Source of the DNA: AP-15 sp963833745
Lineage (GTDB): Bacteria > Pseudomonadota > Alphaproteobacteria > ATCC43930 > CGMCC-115725
NCBI GenBank assembly: GCA_963833745.1
Contig: CAWHZD010000002.1
Span: forward strand, 30,567-94,566
DNA length: 64,000 nucleotides
Direction of reading: 5' to 3'
Shown in pieces: positions 53,154 to 64,000 of this stretch (position 1 is its first letter; each line of letters starts with the position of its first letter). The notes under the pieces were generated by a model that was not told where the DNA came from, did no database searches, and saw only the letters and a program-made list of their open reading frames with translations. The translations under genes were made by a program, and so were the position numbers.

Positions 53154-55082
53154 CTAAAACCCGAACATATGATCGAGACTGAAAGCGCCGCCGGCCCCGA
53201 GCAACCCGTGATAGCCGAATAGGCGGCAACTGGGATCGCGGACGACCGCATAGGCCCCGGCTCCGGCTCGAGCGCGGCTCGCAACGTCGAACATCGCGTG
53301 GTAATGCACCAGACGCGAGCCCGAGCACGGGATTGCGAGGCTCTTGCGGGCAATTTCATTGCCCCGGTTATTGCAAAGTATGATCTCGGTGGCGCTGTGC
53401 GGTCGCCACGGCCGCGAGGCGGGATAGATCAGCTGGCACATGGTGTCGTAGCCGCCTTCGCCGAGCCGGAGAAACAGCCGTGTCGACAGCCCGGGCGGCC
53501 GTCCATTGTAGGATTGCGGCTCGTCGCGATAGCTCAGGATCGTGTTGAACACATGTGTTCCAAAGCTGGTCTCGGCGGCGTGGCCGCCGTTGCGCTGCCG
53601 ATAGCGAAAGATCGCATGCAGCCAGCCGTCGGCTTGGCCGCCCTCGGCAAAGTCGTAGACCAGCTCGACGTGCCCATAGCTCTCACCGAGAGCCTCGATG
53701 CCATACGCGCGGTCGAGGTCGAGCACGGTCGCATGCTCGCGCGGCAGGCTTCCGAACCGATGTCGCAGCACCTCGTTTCCGTCGGGATCATACACGATCG
53801 CGGCGATCGGCAGCTCGGCTTGACGAAGCGCCATCGGCGTGGGCAACACCGAGGTTTGCCAGCCCGCCCGCGGCAATACCGGAGCCGGCAAGAGATAACC
53901 CTTGCCGAGCAGGCTCGCGAGGTGCGGCAGGTTCGGGTCGGGCGCAAGATCGCTGCGCTCCACATTGACATGGGCGATCCGGCGCCGGCGCTGCTCGACG
54001 ACCTCATAGCGCGGCCGCACCATGTGCTTGCCGGCGCGCAATTCGACCTGCGCCGGCCAGATCGCATCCGGGAGCAAGTCGGCGACATTGACGGCGCGGC
54101 TGGCAAAAGGTGCGATCGGCCCGGTAATCGGGACGATCCGCTCCTCGCCCATCCGATTGAGAGCGACGGCACCGGCCGGAATCGGGACCGGATGGCTGTT
54201 CTGGATCCACAGCACGATTTGTTCGCCGGGTGCCGGCGCCGGCAGCCCGGCATAGCGGTCGGCCGGCCAGGCGTTGGCGTCATGGGTTGCCGACAGCGAC
54301 CGGTCGCAGTCGTCCGCGATTTCAGCGCTTTCCGCGCCGAAGGTGTCGAGGGCGTATTTGACGATGTCATGTCCGGCGGCGCCGACAACATGCAAAAACA
54401 GCTGACCGCAAAATTCCGGCAGGCGAAAACGTGCGCGGATTTCGCGGCTGTCGAACACGATGCTGGCCGCCGCTGGCCCGGCGTTTTCGCACCACTCCGC
54501 CAGGATCTTGCCATCGCCGCCGAACAGGGTAAGCCAGCAGGTGACGGTGGCGGCACCATAGCCCGACCAATAATTCGCGGTCGTAAGCCGGGTATGCAGC
54601 CTGTCGGTGTCGCGGAAAAAAGCGAAATTGGTCGCGAAGTTGAGCGGGTCGAGATAGGTGCCGCGGTTGGTCAAACGATCGGAAGGGAGGCGCATCGAAT
54701 CGAGACTTAAGACCTGCGCCCCCTCGGGCAGAAAGGGTGTCAGCTGGGCGGTCACTCGCTCGACGTCGAAGGCCGCGACGAAGACCGAGCGCGCGCCCGA
54801 GCGCGCCAGTTCGGTGACCGGTTCTGCCGGGCGGCCAAGCACACAGCTGCCAAGTCTCTCGACTTGCTGGACATAAACTCCGACGATCTCGCTGCCGTCC
54901 AGCGCGAACAGCTCGTTAAATGCCTCGGCAGCGCCGCCTGGATCGTAGATCGCCAGCGGCGGACTGTCGGCCAGCGCCTGGACCAACGCCCGCGCGGGTC
55001 GAGCGGCTCGCGGATGAGTCAGCGCTTTGTAGAGGGTGTTCCCTCCGGTGGCATTATTGAACGTCTCGATCCGCAGCGCCAT
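53154..55082 (-). CDS. Conserved hypothetical protein, 642 aa
   Basis: This 642-residue protein starts MALRIETFNNATGGNTLYKAL. No signal peptide or TM segment is apparent. It has no catalytic signature I recognise. The N-terminal ~130 residues have FNELFALDGSEIVGVYVQQ and RSVFVAAFDVERV, followed by repeats of beta-rich segments, some opening with PGEQIVLWIQNSHPVPIP and RAVNVADLLPDA. The composition and pattern suggest multiple immunoglobulin-like or jelly-roll domains. It overlaps the upstream double-PAP2 gene by 29 bp, so it is translated from the same transcript as PAP2 and ELM1. A role in envelope lipid or glycan handling is only inferred. Confidence 0.72.
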   Translation of the reverse strand: MALRIETFNNATGGNTLYKALTHPRAARPARALVQALADSPPLAIYDPGGAAEAFNELFALDGSEIVGVYVQQVERLGSCVLGRPAEPVTELARSGARSVFVAAFDVERVTAQLTPFLPEGAQVLSLDSMRLPSDRLTNRGTYLDPLNFATNFAFFRDTDRLHTRLTTANYWSGYGAATVTCWLTLFGGDGKILAEWCENAGPAAASIVFDSREIRARFRLPEFCGQLFLHVVGAAGHDIVKYALDTFGAESAEIADDCDRSLSATHDANAWPADRYAGLPAPAPGEQIVLWIQNSHPVPIPAGAVALNRMGEERIVPITGPIAPFASRAVNVADLLPDAIWPAQVELRAGKHMVRPRYEVVEQRRRRIAHVNVERSDLAPDPNLPHLASLLGKGYLLPAPVLPRAGWQTSVLPTPMALRQAELPIAAIVYDPDGNEVLRHRFGSLPREHATVLDLDRAYGIEALGESYGHVELVYDFAEGGQADGWLHAIFRYRQRNGGHAAETSFGTHVFNTILSYRDEPQSYNGRPPGLSTRLFLRLGEGGYDTMCQLIYPASRPWRPHSATEIILCNNRGNEIARKSLAIPCSGSRLVHYHAMFDVASRARAGAGAYAVVRDPSCRLFGYHGLLGAGGAFSLDHMFGF

Positions 55083-56607
55083 GACACCGAGCCGATACTA
55101 CACCCCTCGCCGCCGAGGCAAGCGACTGGCCGGTATCGTCGCCCGTGCGCACGCGACGGTCGGCCCAAAATTCGCGAAAGCGGCGGCAAGGCCAGGGCGG
55201 GACGCCGCGGGAAGCAGCCGCTCCGGGGTATGCCCCTGCCAGATCTATCCCCCAGCGCACAAACATCCAGACCGTCCATCGAGCAGCCAGCACGGCGACG
55301 AGCGCGCCGGCGACTACGTCGCTCGGGTAATGCGCACCGACAACAATTCGGCTCCCTGCGACGATCGCAGCCGCGAGGATGTAGAACAGTAAGTGTTGCG
55401 GCCACAGCCACCACAGGACGGTTGTCAAGGCAACCACCGTTGCGGTATGGCCCGACGGAAACGACCAGTGGTCGGGGCGCCAGGCGAGCCAGCTGAAACC
55501 GTAAAGATTGCGGCTGAAGAGCAATTTCGGGCGCAGTCGGCCGAGACCAATCTTCAGGATGTCCACAACCAGCCCCGCGACCGCTATCGCGGCGAATAGG
55601 AGGGCCGGAACTGCTGACAGGACACGCATCGGCCGTGCCAACCCGCGCAGACGCGGCAGTTCGCCGCCCCAATGCAGCGCGACAAAGGCGAGGCCGAACA
55701 ACACCAGCCAGCCCCATGCCTCGCCGAGCCTCCCGATCAGCTCGAACAGGGCATGCAAATCAGGGCCTTTTGCGTGCAGATAGAGGGCAACCGGCCGATC
55801 GACAAAGACGATCGACACCGCCACGAGAATTGCGGTCGACATGAGGGCCGCGACGATTCGGGCTGCCTGCGACGTTCGCACGCTGGTAAGTCCGGCATGG
55901 GCGCTACGCCCGGTCAGCCGGTAAAGGCGAAGCAAGGCCGGTGCCGCGAGTCCGTCTCGCTCGACGATCCACCAGTGCAAGATCGCCGTGGTGCCGAAAA
56001 CGAGCAGCCCGGCCCAGACGACATCCGACAAGAAATGGCCGCCCTGAGCGATGCGCACGAGACCGACCAACGCGCCGAAGCCCAGCGTTGCGGCCACTCC
56101 TCGACGGCGTGCTTTGCCGGCCGGCAACAACAAGGCGAACGCGACGAGCGAGAAGCCGAGCGCGGCATGACCCGAGACAAAGGAGCAATTTTGCGAGCAT
56201 TCCGCCGCCGGCAGCGGAGCCGGGGTGAAGCGGAGCGCTCCGCCGAAGGCTTCGACCTGAGATGGCCGGGCCCGGCCCCAGTGGTCCTTCAACACCGTGT
56301 TGGCGAGGAGTCCCGGACCCAGCGCCATCGACAAGATTATAAATAACAACGACTTGCGATCGAACCGCCACAACGGCTGCTCGATCAGAAACAGCCAAGC
56401 GGAGGCCGCTCCGACTACCACAACGATGCCCCAGGTGATCCACGGGACGGCATGGTAGATGAAGGTTACCGGCTCCCAGTTGCGCAACACAAAGCCCCGC
56501 CTCGGCTCATAAAACAAACCGCTGACCGACAGATCGACTTGCGGCAGCAGCCAAAACAACGCCAGCGTCGCAGCGGCCACCGCGGCATAGATCGCAGCTC
56601 CCTTCAT
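55054..56607 (-). CDS. Phosphatase PAP2 family protein with two PAP2 domains
   Basis: This 517-residue integral membrane protein has two complete PAP2 modules. The first: KDHWGRARPS, SGHAALG and RIAQGGHFLSDV. The second: KIGLGRLRP, PSGHTATV and RIVVGAHYPSDV. Each has K-x6-RP, PSGH-like and R-x5-H-x3-D signatures, about 250 residues apart, so it is a tandem fusion with about 12 TM segments. PAP2 enzymes dephosphorylate isoprenoid or phosphatidyl lipids. The start overlaps elm1 by four bases and the end overlaps the 642-residue gene by 29 bp. The tandem form is unusual; one unit might act on undecaprenyl pyrophosphate and the other on a lipid phosphate. Confidence 0.85.
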   Translation of the reverse strand: MKGAAIYAAVAAATLALFWLLPQVDLSVSGLFYEPRRGFVLRNWEPVTFIYHAVPWITWGIVVVVGAASAWLFLIEQPLWRFDRKSLLFIILSMALGPGLLANTVLKDHWGRARPSQVEAFGGALRFTPAPLPAAECSQNCSFVSGHAALGFSLVAFALLLPAGKARRRGVAATLGFGALVGLVRIAQGGHFLSDVVWAGLLVFGTTAILHWWIVERDGLAAPALLRLYRLTGRSAHAGLTSVRTSQAARIVAALMSTAILVAVSIVFVDRPVALYLHAKGPDLHALFELIGRLGEAWGWLVLFGLAFVALHWGGELPRLRGLARPMRVLSAVPALLFAAIAVAGLVVDILKIGLGRLRPKLLFSRNLYGFSWLAWRPDHWSFPSGHTATVVALTTVLWWLWPQHLLFYILAAAIVAGSRIVVGAHYPSDVVAGALVAVLAARWTVWMFVRWGIDLAGAYPGAAASRGVPPWPCRRFREFWADRRVRTGDDTGQSLASAARGVVSARCHGAADRDVQ

Positions 56608-57581
56608 GCGCGCCGCCGCTGGTTAAACCGGTTCAAAATCAAAGCCCGCAGAGCCGCGCCCGCGCGCGCGGTGTCGTCCGGAATCGGATAAGCCCAGGAT
56701 TCGAGATGCCCGGCGAACGGCCGGGTGATACCGGCCTGCTGCATCAACTGATGAAAGCGGGCGAATTTGGCGTTGCCGCCGTCGAGATCGAGGATGTGAA
56801 CCGGTTTGCCAGTTGCTGCCGCCTCGCTGATCATCGACACCGAATCGGCTGTCACCAAAAACGCGTCGGCGAGACCGAGATAAGCAAAATACGGATTGTC
56901 GCCGCTGCCGTCCCAGATCGCCGCCGGCAGCCCCGCCAGCCGATCTTGCACGAGTTTCATACCCTCGGCCCCGGTCCGCCGCGACGGAGTGACCATCGCC
57001 GAACCGCCTGATTCGCGCAGCACCGCGGCGATGGCGTCGGCGATCTCGCCGAGCCGATGCAAAGTCAGCCGATAGGCCTTGTTGCTGCCGCCCAGCAACA
57101 CCGCGAGCAGCGGCAGCGGCAATGCCGTCAACGCCGGAAAGCGTTCGCGTTCGGCTTCGAGCCGTTTTGGGGCCGCCCGATGCACGGCACCCTGGGTCAC
57201 GACGACCCGAGAACCGCGAAGCCGGTCATGGGCCGGTACGACCAGCAGATCGAATTTGTCGCGACCCACCCCAGGGTTTTGGATTTGCGCGGTGATTGTC
57301 CGCCCCCCGCTCGCCCGTCGGATCGCCAGCGCCGGCATCGCCGCATTGCGCCCGCAAGCGACGACGAAGTCAGGCCACGGCGGTTCGAGACGCGCCCCCC
57401 CGCCGCCCGGTGCGGTAAGAGGTACCGGCCACAGCTGTGGCGGTAGGCAGAGCCATGGAAAGCGGATCGCCAGCCGCTTTTCTGCAAACCGAAATCCGGT
57501 TGCCTCGGCGAGCCCGACCGCCTGGCTCGCCATCCCCGCCTTGCCGTCGTGCAATACCCAGCCGAACGGATCCAACGCCAT
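56604..57581 (-). CDS. ELM1-like (mitochondrial fission ELM1 family) putative glycosyltransferase
   Basis: This 325-residue protein starts MALDPFGWVLHDGKAGMASQAVGLAEA, then VVACGRNAAMPALAIRR, LDLDGGNAKFARFHQLMQQAG. It matches the bacterial ELM1 family, whose fold is of the GT-B type, with unknown acceptor. The late TADSVSMISEAAATGKPVH is the donor-binding type motif seen in these. It is the first gene of the PAP2-642 unit, overlapping the PAP2 start by four bases. Divergent from lrp with 114 bp between them. Confidence 0.85.
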   Translation of the reverse strand: MALDPFGWVLHDGKAGMASQAVGLAEATGFRFAEKRLAIRFPWLCLPPQLWPVPLTAPGGGGARLEPPWPDFVVACGRNAAMPALAIRRASGGRTITAQIQNPGVGRDKFDLLVVPAHDRLRGSRVVVTQGAVHRAAPKRLEAERERFPALTALPLPLLAVLLGGSNKAYRLTLHRLGEIADAIAAVLRESGGSAMVTPSRRTGAEGMKLVQDRLAGLPAAIWDGSGDNPYFAYLGLADAFLVTADSVSMISEAAATGKPVHILDLDGGNAKFARFHQLMQQAGITRPFAGHLESWAYPIPDDTARAGAALRALILNRFNQRRRA

Positions 57582-57695
57582 CGACGCGGTTTACGGAAAT
57601 GTCCCGGCTTCGGCAAGCCGGGCGACCTCCCCGTAACAAAATTGCGCAGCGGGGCAAGCCTTTCTATGATCCGGACACTGACGGGAGGGGAGAGG

Positions 57696-58208
57696 ATGCG
57701 GCGGATCAAGCTCGATCGTATCGACCGCCGGATCTTGCGCAACCTGCAGGCTGAAGGCCGCATCACCAATGTCGAGCTGGCGCGCCGCGCCGGCATCTCG
57801 GCGCCACCCTGTCTGCGCCGCGTGCGCGCCCTCGAAGAAGCCGGCATCATCCGCGGCTATCACGCCGACCTGGCGCCCGAGGAGCTCGGCTACGGGGTAA
57901 CGGTGTTCGCTCAAGTCGGGCTCGCGAGTCAGGCGGAAGCCGATCTCAAGGCTTTCGAACAGCTGGTCGCGACCTGGCCCGAGGTGCGCGAGGCGCACAT
58001 GTTGACCGGAGAGACCGATTTTCTGTTAAAAATCGTGGCCGTCGACTGGGACAGCTATCAGCGCTTTCTAAGCGCCAAATTGACCTCGGCACCAAATGTG
58101 AGCCACGTAAAATCGGCGCTGACCTTGCGCGTGTCGAAGGACGAACCGGGTATTCCGATCAGCGATCAGCCCCCGCTCGATGACGACGACGAAGTCGCCG
58201 AACCGTGA
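57696..58208 (+). CDS. Lrp/AsnC family transcriptional regulator
   Basis: This 170-residue regulator has an N-terminal helix-turn-helix (IDRRILRNLQAEGRITNVELARRAGIS) and a C-terminal RAM effector domain with TWPEVREAHMLTGETDFLLK. The ATG at 57696 has GGGAGGGGAGAGG just upstream; the frame is open back to 57549 without better support. The tail of acidic residues (DDDDE) after the RAM domain is unusual. The gene precedes nhaA by 18 bp and may be co-transcribed with it. The effector is not predictable. Confidence 0.92.
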   Translation: MRRIKLDRIDRRILRNLQAEGRITNVELARRAGISAPPCLRRVRALEEAGIIRGYHADLAPEELGYGVTVFAQVGLASQAEADLKAFEQLVATWPEVREAHMLTGETDFLLKIVAVDWDSYQRFLSAKLTSAPNVSHVKSALTLRVSKDEPGIPISDQPPLDDDDEVAEP

Positions 58209-58226
58209 TCTGACGGGCGCCTCTGC

Positions 58227-59432
58227 ATGCCAAGTGGACGACCGTCGACCGCGTCGCCGCTGCAGCAATTCCTCGCGCTGGAGTCCGCCGGCGGCATCGT
58301 GCTGTGCGCCGCCGCCGCGTTGGCGTTGATCTTGGCGAATTCGCCGCTCGGTCTGTTCTACACCCGGCTTCTTGATGTCCCGCTGGCCGTGCAAATCGAC
58401 GGCCTCTTGCTCAAAAAACCGCTGTTGCTGTGGGTCAATGACGGGCTGATGGCGGTTTTCTTCATGCTCGTCGGTTTAGAGGTCAAGCGTGAGATCGCCG
58501 AAGGCGGGCTGTCCACTCCGTCGAGCGCCGCATTGCCGGTGATCGCCGCCCTCGGCGGTATGGCGGGCCCGGCATTGATTTACGTTGCGTTCAATTGGGG
58601 CGACGTCCGGACCTTGCGCGGATGGGCGATCCCGACCGCGACCGATATCGCTTTCGCGCTCGGGGTCTTGTCCTTGCTGGGCTCGCGGGTGCCACCTTCG
58701 CTGAGGCTCTTTCTCCTCGCCGTCGCGATCATCGATGATCTCGGCGCGATCGTGATTATCGCCCTCTTTTACACAGGCGAACTTTCGCGGACCGCCCTCA
58801 CCCTCGCCGGCGTAGCAATTGCGTTATTGGTGGGGCTCAACCTGTCGGGAGTAGCGCGCCGCGCCCCGTATGTGCTCGCCGGCGTGTTCTTGTGGGTGTG
58901 CGTGCTGAAGTCAGGCATTCACGCCACCCTCGCCGGGGTCGTCGTCGGCATGGCGGTCCCGCTGCGCACGGCGCGCGCCTCCTCGCCGCTGCTTCGCTTG
59001 GAGCACGATCTCCATCCCTGGGTGGCGTTCGGGGTACTTCCGGCCTTTGCTTTTGCCAATGCCGGCGTGCGTCTGACTGGCATCACCCTGGCGGATTTGC
59101 TCGACCCGGTCGAGCTCGGGATCGCGCTCGGGCTGTTCTTCGGCAAGCAGCTCGGCATCGCCGGTGCGATTTGGGCGGCAATCAGATGTGGGATAGGCAC
59201 ACTGCCGGAAGGGGCCGATTGGCGTCAGGTCTATGGGCTGGCGCTGCTGACCGGGATCGGCTTTACGATGAGCCTGTTTATCGGCGCGCTCGCCTTTCCT
59301 GCGGAAGGCTACCACACCGATATCCGAATCGCAGTGCTGATTGCGTCGGTTGCTTCCGCGGTTTCCGGGTATTTTCTGTTGCGAATCGCGGCGCGGACCG
59401 GTCAGCCGAAATCGACGGTGACGACCTCGTAG
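58227..59432 (+). CDS. nhaA: Na+/H+ antiporter NhaA
   Basis: This 401-residue, 12-TM antiporter exchanges Na+ for H+ across the inner membrane. The essential D140 sits in PTATDIAFALG and the pair D170-D171 in AIIDDLGAI; TLAGVVVGMAVP is also typical. Length is normal. The ATG at 58227 starts MPSGRPSTAS. It is downstream of lrp by 18 bp. Its 3' end overlaps the greA 3' end by 31 bp on the opposite strand. Confidence 0.95.
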   Translation: MPSGRPSTASPLQQFLALESAGGIVLCAAAALALILANSPLGLFYTRLLDVPLAVQIDGLLLKKPLLLWVNDGLMAVFFMLVGLEVKREIAEGGLSTPSSAALPVIAALGGMAGPALIYVAFNWGDVRTLRGWAIPTATDIAFALGVLSLLGSRVPPSLRLFLLAVAIIDDLGAIVIIALFYTGELSRTALTLAGVAIALLVGLNLSGVARRAPYVLAGVFLWVCVLKSGIHATLAGVVVGMAVPLRTARASSPLLRLEHDLHPWVAFGVLPAFAFANAGVRLTGITLADLLDPVELGIALGLFFGKQLGIAGAIWAAIRCGIGTLPEGADWRQVYGLALLTGIGFTMSLFIGALAFPAEGYHTDIRIAVLIASVASAVSGYFLLRIAARTGQPKSTVTTS

Positions 59433-59875
59433 GATTTGGCCCCGCGCGGGGTGGTAACCTCGACGCTGTCGCCCTTGCCCTTGCCGATAAGTGCCCGCGC
59501 CAGGGGAGAGGTTACCGAAAGCCGGCCACGGCTGACATCGGCCTCGTCTTCGCCGACGATCTGAAAGGTCTGCTCCTCGTCGCTTTCCTCGTCGGCAAGC
59601 GTGACCCGTGCCCCGAATTTGATCACCGAGCCCGACAATTTGGAAAGATCGATCACTTCGGCGCGGGCGACCTTGTCTTCGAGCTCCATGACCCGCCCTT
59701 CGATAAAGCTCTGGCGATCGCGAGCGGCGTGATATTCGGCGTTCTCTGCGAGATCACCGTGCTCGCGGGCCTCGGCAATGGCACGGATGATGGCCGGCCG
59801 CTCAACGGATTTAAGCTGCTTCAGCTCCTCGCGAAGCCGGTTGTACCCGTCGGTCGTCATCGGAATTTTGTTCAT
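59402..59875 (-). CDS. greA: Transcription elongation factor GreA
   Basis: This 157-residue factor rescues backtracked RNA polymerase by stimulating transcript cleavage. The N-terminal coiled coil shows MTTDGYNRLREELKQLKSVERPAIIRAIAEAREHGDLAENAEYHAARD with the acidic tip residues; the C-terminal FKBP-like domain ends VVTVDFG. The ATG at 59875 is the family start; an upstream extension is unsupported. It follows carB by 57 bp, giving the carA-carB-greA order. The 3' end overlaps nhaA. Confidence 0.96.
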   Translation of the reverse strand: MNKIPMTTDGYNRLREELKQLKSVERPAIIRAIAEAREHGDLAENAEYHAARDRQSFIEGRVMELEDKVARAEVIDLSKLSGSVIKFGARVTLADEESDEEQTFQIVGEDEADVSRGRLSVTSPLARALIGKGKGDSVEVTTPRGAKSYEVVTVDFG

Positions 59876-59932
59876 CGAAGACGGGATCGTCCTCTGGTGA
59901 AGCGAGGCAGCCAACAGGCCGCTGCGCGGCAA

Positions 59933-63179
<3,247 letters not shown>

Positions 63180-63187
<8 letters not shown>

Positions 63188-64000
63188 GCTCTTCCATCAG
63201 CGCGACGAAGCGTTCGAACAGGTAATGGCTGTCCTGCGGGCCGGGGCTCGCCTCGGGATGGTATTGCACCGAAAACACCGGCTTGCCGACAACGCGCAAC
63301 CCCTCGTTCGAATTGTCGAACAGCGAGAGATGGGTCGGCTCGACGCCGCGCGGCAAGCTTTCGGGATCGACGACAAAGCCGTGGTTCTGGCTGGTGATCT
63401 CGACTGTGCCGGTGGCGAGGTCCTTGACCGGGTGGTTGGCGCCGCGATGGCCGCGCTCCATCTTACGAGTGCGGCCGCCGAGCGCCAACGCCATCAGCTG
63501 GTGGCCGAGACAGATGCCGAAGATCGGCTTGCCCGCCGCGATCAGCTCGCGCAAGACGGGCACCGCGTAGACGCCGGTCGCTGCCGGATCGCCGGGGCCG
63601 TTCGACAGGAAGATTCCGTCGGGCTCGTAACGCAGCACGTCTTCGGCCGACGCGGTCGCCGGGACGACAGTCACCCGGCAGCCGTGGGTGGCAAGCATGC
63701 GCAGGATGTTGCGTTTGGCGCCGTAATCGATCGCGACGACATGATGCCGAGGTTCTCGTTGTCGACCATAGCCGCCCTCGCGCTCCCACGCCGTCTCGTC
63801 CCATTCATAGGTCTGGCGGCAGGTAACCTCCTTGGCCAGATCCATGCCTTCGAGCCCCGGCCAGGCCGCGGCCTGCGCTCGCAGCGAATCGACGTCGAGC
63901 GGCCGTTGCGGATCGTAGGCGATGACGCCGTTGGGCGGTCCTCGATCGCGGGTCAGCCGGGTCAGCCGCCGCGTGTCGACGCCGGAAACGCCAACGAGCC
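63180..64000 (-). CDS. carA: Carbamoyl-phosphate synthase small subunit (5' end beyond the window)
   Basis: This subunit hydrolyses glutamine and passes ammonia to CarB. The frame is open from the window edge, about 273 residues, and begins within the N-terminal domain (VGVSGVDTRRLTR, NGVIAYDP). The class I glutaminase has the nucleophile Cys in GICLGHQ, with FLSNGPGDP and the His-Glu in YHPEASPGPQDS. Nothing disrupts the frame. It overlaps carB by eight bases. The missing part is the first ~100 residues. Confidence 0.96.

Overview
The window is GC-rich DNA from an alphaproteobacterium, most likely a Rhodospirillales-like lineage. This rests on gene content and order: carA-carB-greA, rsmB with a divergent DUF1674 (SdhAF4-like) gene, tsaD-gpsA, trxB followed by a LysR regulator, homospermidine synthase, clpS-clpA, and a prkA-yeaH-spoVR operon. 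No rRNA, tRNA, CRISPR array, prophage or transposase gene was seen. The region is chromosomal and mostly housekeeping or metabolic.

Layout. Positions 1-3.0 kb hold type II secretion genes (gspF partial, gspE, divergent gspO). From 3.0 to 10.5 kb lie a glutathione S-transferase, manC, a metal-dependent amidohydrolase, a broken MFS transporter, two tandem carboxymuconolactone-decarboxylase-like paralogues and a TauD-type dioxygenase. From 10.7 to 20.8 kb are the DUF1674 gene, rsmB, a heparinase-like gene, a polyprenyl-phosphate sugar-1-phosphate transferase, purH, homospermidine synthase, a frameshifted 3-hydroxybutyrate dehydrogenase, an EEP-family hydrolase and a small conserved gene. From 20.8 to 31.6 kb are a HAD hydrolase, a small orphan gene behind a periodic operator-like array, a YqhA-like membrane protein, pyrD, a DinG-like helicase, a TerB-like gene, cbpM-cbpA, a DegP/DegQ-like protease, a secreted protein and a FemAB/GNAT-like gene. 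From 31.7 to 41.4 kb are clpA/clpS (both interrupted), gpsA, tsaD, spoVR, yeaH and prkA (interrupted). From 42.0 to 46.4 kb are two SGNH hydrolases with an OpgC-like acyltransferase, then scoB-scoA. From 46.9 to 49.2 kb is a TPP riboswitch with thiO-thiS-thiG. From 49.6 to 57.6 kb are a second amidohydrolase, a candidate structured RNA, lysR, trxB (frameshifted), a 642-residue unknown, a double-PAP2 phosphatase and an ELM1-like gene. From 57.7 to 64 kb are an Lrp/AsnC regulator, nhaA, greA, carB and carA (partial).

How the genes work together. The carAB, pyrD and purH genes serve nucleotide synthesis. Genes thiO/S/G make the thiazole half of thiamine under TPP control. scoAB and bdhA are the ketone-body/short-chain ester branch. 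ClpS/ClpA, CbpA/CbpM, the DegP-like protease and trxB form a protein-quality and redox set. The manC, GT4 and heparinase-like genes, the OpgC-SGNH-SGNH unit, and the PAP2/ELM1 cluster point to envelope glycan and lipid work.

Most notable observations: (1) six genes carry reading-frame lesions (a 17-bp tandem duplication, three single-base indels, two in-frame stops), and thiO has no canonical start outside its riboswitch aptamer; (2) a multi-hairpin RNA candidate with an intrinsic terminator lies between an amidohydrolase gene and lysR; (3) three TTYACCAA boxes sit exactly 20 bp apart, overlapping a perfect palindrome; (4) an OpgC-like acyltransferase is coupled to two SGNH proteins, one apparently lacking its catalytic histidine. 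The clustering of lesions in normally conserved genes means base-level accuracy of this sequence should be checked before biological decay is concluded.
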